In this document: one piece after another, positions 60,061 to 64,000 of the stretch
Position numbering within the stretch: the stretch's first letter is position 1
Layout: each line of letters opens with the position of its first letter
Source: Novosphingobium acidiphilum DSM 19966
GTDB taxonomy: Bacteria; Pseudomonadota; Alphaproteobacteria; Sphingomonadales; Sphingomonadaceae
Length of the DNA: 64,000 bases
NCBI RefSeq assembly: GCF_000429005.1
Contig: NZ_AUBA01000012.1
Span: forward strand, 1-64,000
Direction: 5' to 3'
The notes under the pieces: generated by a model
What the model saw: only the letters and a program-made list of their open reading frames with translations
The model's database searches: none
Told to the model about the DNA's origin: nothing
Position numbers and translations under genes: made by a program

Positions 60061-61315
60061 GCTGTCGCGCCGGACGGCGCTGGTCGGCGGCGTGCTCGCG
60101 GTGGGCGCGGGGACGTTCGGCGCGTTGCGCAGCAGCGATCACGGCGGCGATCACGATGCCTATTTCAAAGCTTTGCAGAATGCTCTGGCCACCGCCGGGC
60201 TGGCGCAACCGACGCTGGTGGTCGACGGCGCGCGGCTCGATGCCAATATCGCCGCGCTGAAAGCAGCGGTGGACAAGGCGCATCTGCCGTTGCGCGTGGT
60301 GGTCAAATCGCTGCCCTGTCCCACCTTGCTCGATCGCGTGGCCCGGGGCCTGGGTACGCACCGGTTCATGGTGTTCAACGCCGCCATGCTTGGCGCGATG
60401 CTGGCCCTGCATCCCGATGGCGATTACCTGGTGGGCAAACCGCTGCCCGCCCCGCTGGTGGCCGAGCTGTTTGGACAACACGGCCCGGCGGCGCTGGCCG
60501 GGGTGCAATGGCTGGTCGACACCCCCGAACGCATCGCCGCCTATGCCGAGATTGCCCGCGCGCAGGGCGCGCGCATGACGCTCAGTTTCGAAATCGACGT
60601 CGGGCTGCACCGCGGCGGGTTTGCCGATCCGGCCGCGCTGAGCGCCGGACTGAAGGCCGCGCAGGAGGCGGGATGTTTCACCATTGCCGGGCTGATGGGC
60701 TATGACGCGCATGTCGCCAAACTGGGCAATGGCGATGCGGCCTGGGCCGACGCGCAAGCCCGCTATGCCGCCGCAATCCACGCGCTGGCCGGCGTGGTGC
60801 CGGGCGATCCGCGCGGCCTGACGCTGAATTCCGCCGGCAGCTATACGGTGATGCGCCACACCCGCGGCACCGTCGCCAACGAAGTTTCGGTCGGATCGGC
60901 CTTTGTCAAACCCGCCGATTTTGACATAGCCGAAAATGCGTCGCTGCAGCCCGCCGCATTCATCGCCACCCCGGTGATCAAGGCGGGGCACCAGCTTGAG
61001 CTGCCCGCGCACGAATATCTCGATGAACCGCTGGCGCTGTTCGATCCCAACACGGCGCAGGCGGTCTATGTGTTCGGCGGCCACTGGATGGCCGACCCGG
61101 TATCGCCGCCAGGGCTGCAATACAGCACCCTGGTCGGCCGTTCGAGCAACCAGGAACTGATGACCGGTTCGTGGCGCGTGCACCTGAAGCCCGACGACAC
61201 GGTGTTTCTGCGCCCGCACCAGAGCGAGGCCGTGCTGCTGCAGTTCGGCGACCTGGCGCTTTACGAACGCGGCCGGATTGCCGGGCGCTGGCCCGTGTTC
61301 ACCGCTTCGGCGTGA
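60053..61315 (+). CDS. Tat-exported DSD1-like PLP enzyme (alanine racemase N-terminal fold)
   Basis: A 420-residue protein with a twin-arginine signal (LSRRTALVGGVLAVGAGTFG). The alanine racemase N-terminal barrel follows, TLVVDGARLDANIAALKAAV, with the PLP lysine probably in VVVKSLPCP. The C-terminal domain resembles D-threonine aldolase/D-serine dehydratase (LKPDDTVFLRPHQSEAVLLQ and RIAGRWPVF). The usual metal motif HxC is HQSE here, so the metal site is altered. GTG start at 60053 overlaps the oxidase stop by 8 bases. A D-amino acid substrate in the periplasm is likely, but unproven. Confidence 0.82.
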   Translation: MVRLSRRTALVGGVLAVGAGTFGALRSSDHGGDHDAYFKALQNALATAGLAQPTLVVDGARLDANIAALKAAVDKAHLPLRVVVKSLPCPTLLDRVARGLGTHRFMVFNAAMLGAMLALHPDGDYLVGKPLPAPLVAELFGQHGPAALAGVQWLVDTPERIAAYAEIARAQGARMTLSFEIDVGLHRGGFADPAALSAGLKAAQEAGCFTIAGLMGYDAHVAKLGNGDAAWADAQARYAAAIHALAGVVPGDPRGLTLNSAGSYTVMRHTRGTVANEVSVGSAFVKPADFDIAENASLQPAAFIATPVIKAGHQLELPAHEYLDEPLALFDPNTAQAVYVFGGHWMADPVSPPGLQYSTLVGRSSNQELMTGSWRVHLKPDDTVFLRPHQSEAVLLQFGDLALYERGRIAGRWPVFTASA

Positions 61316-62759
61316 CCTCGGTCCAGCCGCCGCCAAGCGCCTGAAACAGCGCGGCCGTGTCGGTCAGCCGGGCCACTTGCGCCTGCACCAGCGCCTGTTC
61401 GGCCTGGCGCAGCGCGGTTTCGGCGGTCAACACGCCGGAAAACGGGATCTGGCCCTGTTCGAACTGGCGCCGCGCCACCGCCTGGCTCGCTGCGGCGGCA
61501 TCGCGCGCATGCACCGCGGTGGTCAGCGCCTCGGCATCGGTGCGCAGCGCAGCCAGCGTATCGGCCACGTTCTGAAACGCGCCCAGCACCGTCGAACGAT
61601 ACTGCGCATCGGCCTGTTCATAGGCCGCACGCGCGCCGCGTTCGCGATGGAGCAGCGCGCCGCCGGCAAAGATCGGCTGGGTCAGCCCCGCGCCCAGCGA
61701 CCAGAATGCATTGCTGGCTGAAAGCAGGCTGGACCAGCCCGGTGCACTGCCGCCCGCGCTGGCCGACAGCGTGACTTGCGGCAGGCGGTTGGCAATCGCG
61801 ATGCCCACGCCGGCGCTGGCCACGTGCAGATTGGCCTCTGCCGCGCGGATATCGGGGCGCTGGCGCACCAGTTCCGAAGGCAGCGACAGCGGCAGGTCGG
61901 CGGGCAGGGTGATGGCGTTCAGATCGATCGTATCGGGCAGCGCATTGGCCGCGCTGCGCCCGGTCAGATAGGCGATCAGATCGCGCGCCTGCGCAGCGGC
62001 GCGGCGCAAAGGCGGCAATGCCGCCTCGGCCTGCGCCAATGCGGCTTCTTGCGCCAGAACATCGGCGCCCGCCGCCTGACCCACATCCTGCTGGTGTTTC
62101 AGGATGCCCAGGGTTTCGCGCTGGATCGCGATCATGCGGTCCTGCGCGGCCAGCTGTGCGCGCAGCGATGCCTCCTGAAAGGCGGCGGCGGCGACATTGT
62201 TGATCAGCGAAATGCGCGCCGCCTCGGTCTGGAACGCCTGCACGTCGTATTGCGCGCGCGCCTGCTCGACCGTGCGCCGGTTCAGCCCGAACACATCGAG
62301 CGAATATCCAACGTTCACTTGGGCGGTTTGCAGGCTGTACGTGAACTGCGACGCGTTGAGCACGGGCGACAGGTATTGCGAGCTGCGCGCCCGCGTGGTG
62401 CCAAGCCCGGCATCGACATTGGGCACCAGAATGCCGCGCGTCGCCTGCCAGTTTTCGTGCGCCACTTTCAATGCCGCACGCGCCGCCGCCAGATCGGTGT
62501 TGGCCTTCAATGCCTCGTCGATCAGCGTATCGAGCGCGGCCGAGCCATAGGCATGCCACCACCCGTCGTGCGGCGCGCCCTCGACCCAGTGCTGGGTGCC
62601 CCCGGCAATGCCCGCAGGCGCAGGCATGGCCACCTTGTCATCGTGGTCATAGGCCGTCTGCGCCGGGGCCGCCGGGGCGTGAAAATTCGGCCCCACCGCG
62701 CAACCGCCCAGCAACAGCGCGATACCGGTGGCGGCGAGCGTGCGGATACGGGGCGTCAT
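61299..62759 (-). CDS. RND efflux outer-membrane lipoprotein (NodT family)
   Basis: A 486-residue TolC-like channel that completes a tripartite efflux pump. A lipobox (ATGIALLLGGC) near residue 20 predicts N-terminal lipidation, and VGPNFHAPAAP is the usual start of the mature family. Two repeated halves of coiled-coil helices plus beta strands follow (WWHAYGSAALDTLIDEALKA; LPLSLPSELVRQRPDIRAAE). Four-base overlap (ATGA) with the RND gene shows they are one operon. The 3' end overlaps the PLP enzyme gene by 17 bases, convergently. Confidence 0.93.
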   Translation of the reverse strand: MTPRIRTLAATGIALLLGGCAVGPNFHAPAAPAQTAYDHDDKVAMPAPAGIAGGTQHWVEGAPHDGWWHAYGSAALDTLIDEALKANTDLAAARAALKVAHENWQATRGILVPNVDAGLGTTRARSSQYLSPVLNASQFTYSLQTAQVNVGYSLDVFGLNRRTVEQARAQYDVQAFQTEAARISLINNVAAAAFQEASLRAQLAAQDRMIAIQRETLGILKHQQDVGQAAGADVLAQEAALAQAEAALPPLRRAAAQARDLIAYLTGRSAANALPDTIDLNAITLPADLPLSLPSELVRQRPDIRAAEANLHVASAGVGIAIANRLPQVTLSASAGGSAPGWSSLLSASNAFWSLGAGLTQPIFAGGALLHRERGARAAYEQADAQYRSTVLGAFQNVADTLAALRTDAEALTTAVHARDAAAASQAVARRQFEQGQIPFSGVLTAETALRQAEQALVQAQVARLTDTAALFQALGGGWTEVTPKR

Positions 62760-64000
62760 GCCACGCCCTCCTCGGTCTGAGCAAGCGGATGGTCAGGCCC
62801 CTTGCGAGTCGAAAACATGTCGATCATCGCGGGCAACACGATCAGGATCAGGATCGGGGCCAGCAGGATGCCCCCGACCACCACCAGCGCCAGCGGCTTT
62901 TGCACCTGGCTGCCGATGCCGGTTGCCACCGCTGCGGGCAGCAGCCCGACGCACGCCGCGATGCAGGTCATCATCACCGGGCGGAACTGGGTGCGCGCGG
63001 CATGCAGGATCGCGTCTTCGCGCGGCATGCCGGCGGCGATCATCTGGTTGAAATAGGACAGCACCAGAATGCCCCCCATCACCGATATTCCGAACAGCCC
63101 GATAAACCCGATCGCGGCCGACACCGAGAACGGCGTGCCGGTGAAATACAGCGCAAAAATGCCGCCCACCAGCGCCATCGGCATCACGCTGGCCGCCAGC
63201 AGGGTGTCGCGCAGCGACCCGAAATTGGCAAACAGCAGCACGCCGATGGCCAGGAACGCAATTGGCACCACGATTTCCAGCCGTTCGAGCGCGTTTTGCA
63301 ATTCACCGAATTCGCCGACCCATTCCAGCCGCGCGCCGGGCGGCAGATGCACCTGCCTGTCGATCTTGGCCTGCGCCTCGAGGATCGCACTGCCAAGATC
63401 GCGGCCGCGCACTGCAAACCCGACCGGAATGTAACGCGTCTGGCTTTCACGATAGATGAACGAATATCCCGACACGAGCTTGATCTCGGCCAGCTCGCTC
63501 AACGGCACTTGCGCCACGCCGCCTGCGGCATTGGGCACCGCCACCGGAATCGTGCGGATCGCATCAAGGCTTTTGCGGTATTCGGGTGCCAGACGCACGA
63601 CGATCGGGAAATTGCGATCAGACCCGTATTCGTACAGGTTGCTGCCCACCGCCTGCCCGCCGATCGCGGCCTGAACCACCGCATTGACATCGCCGGGCGC
63701 CAGCCCGAAGCGCGCGGCTTTCAACCGGTCGACTTTGATATTGACCGTGGGCTGCCCCACCGCGTCGAACACCGACAGGTCGGTAATGCCCTTGACGCCG
63801 GCCATGATCGATTTGATCTGATACGCCGCCTTCTGGATTGCATCGAGGTCGTTGCCGTAGATCTTGACCGAGTTCTGCCCCTTCACGCCCGACGCAGCCT
63901 CTTCGACGTTGTCTTCGATGTTCTGCGAAAATTCGAAGGCGACCCCGGGGAATGGGGCAGACAGATCATCGCTGACCTGCTTGGTCAATTGTTCCTTGGT
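62756..64000 (-). CDS. RND efflux permease, CzcA/CusA-like (partial, 5' end outside window)
   Basis: About 415 C-terminal residues of a protein usually 1030-1060 long. The periplasmic porter region shows NSVKIYGNDLDAIQKAAYQI and RNFPIVVRLAPEYRKSLDAI. The last transmembrane block has PIAFLAIGVLLFANFGSLRD, FIGLFGISVMGGILVLSYFN and VVVGGILLAPILILIVLPAM. The layout fits the heavy-metal-efflux (HME) branch of RND pumps. Upstream genes (a membrane fusion protein, expected) lie outside. Confidence 0.92.
   Translation of the reverse strand, partial: TKEQLTKQVSDDLSAPFPGVAFEFSQNIEDNVEEAASGVKGQNSVKIYGNDLDAIQKAAYQIKSIMAGVKGITDLSVFDAVGQPTVNIKVDRLKAARFGLAPGDVNAVVQAAIGGQAVGSNLYEYGSDRNFPIVVRLAPEYRKSLDAIRTIPVAVPNAAGGVAQVPLSELAEIKLVSGYSFIYRESQTRYIPVGFAVRGRDLGSAILEAQAKIDRQVHLPPGARLEWVGEFGELQNALERLEIVVPIAFLAIGVLLFANFGSLRDTLLAASVMPMALVGGIFALYFTGTPFSVSAAIGFIGLFGISVMGGILVLSYFNQMIAAGMPREDAILHAARTQFRPVMMTCIAACVGLLPAAVATGIGSQVQKPLALVVVGGILLAPILILIVLPAMIDMFSTRKGPDHPLAQTEEGVA

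Overview
The window looks like chromosomal DNA of an alphaproteobacterium, most likely a member of the Sphingomonadales. This is an inference. It rests on high GC with strong third-position GC bias, a SUF operon headed by an Rrf2 regulator, a ScfR-type propionyl-CoA regulator, a 180-kDa-class NAD-glutamate dehydrogenase, and palindromic repeats of the type common in sphingomonads. I see no rRNA, tRNA, CRISPR array, insertion sequence, integrase or phage gene. Coding density is very high; the only gene-free gap above 300 bases is the one between the suf operon and pyrD.

Layout. 0-0.5 kb: 5' end of etfB (minus strand, runs off the left edge). 0.6-8.8 kb: propionyl-CoA assimilation locus, minus strand in the order pccB, mce, scpA, a two-helix membrane protein, pccA, with the divergent regulator pccR. 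Propionyl-CoA is carboxylated, epimerised and rearranged to succinyl-CoA. A TTTGCAAA-type inverted repeat lies in the pccB/pccR gap. 8.8-19.1 kb: small hypotheticals plus mostly exported hydrolases (M20, CocE/S15, M24 and M28 peptidase families, a GH13 glycosidase) and a dienelactone hydrolase-like enzyme. 19.2-22.7 kb: a PRC-barrel protein, an FMN/FAD/4Fe-4S enoate reductase and a frameshifted gene. 22.8-24.9 kb: sucCD, closed by a perfect hairpin terminator. 25.2-27.8 kb: inositol-phosphatase-family protein, nadC, tadA, rpmB.

28-34 kb: cytochrome P450, a two-gene ABC exporter, queG and a ferredoxin reductase. 34-38.8 kb: the large NAD-glutamate dehydrogenase, with an AT-rich island upstream. 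39-46.5 kb: luciferase-like flavin oxidoreductase, TPR protein, alpha/beta hydrolase, GT-C membrane glycosyltransferase, thrS, a hypothetical protein and a PilZ-domain protein. 46.5-52 kb: complete suf operon (Rrf2 regulator, sufB, sufC, sufD, sufS, sufT, sufA; minus strand) with a promoter and an IscR-like palindromic operator. An unexplained minus-strand terminator lies upstream of it. 52.4-57.6 kb: pyrD, gamma-glutamyltransferase, acyl-CoA ligase, a glyoxalase-family protein. 57.7-61.3 kb: a compact plus-strand cluster of TetR regulator, lipoprotein cytochrome c, Tat-type aldonolactone oxidase and Tat-type DSD1-like PLP enzyme. 61.3-64 kb: NodT-family outer-membrane lipoprotein and the C-terminal part of an RND pump that runs off the right edge.

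The strongest candidates for something little described are the exported oxidase/PLP-enzyme/cytochrome cluster at 57.6-61.3 kb, the small membrane protein inside the propionyl-CoA operon, and the orphan terminator (possible small RNA) upstream of suf.
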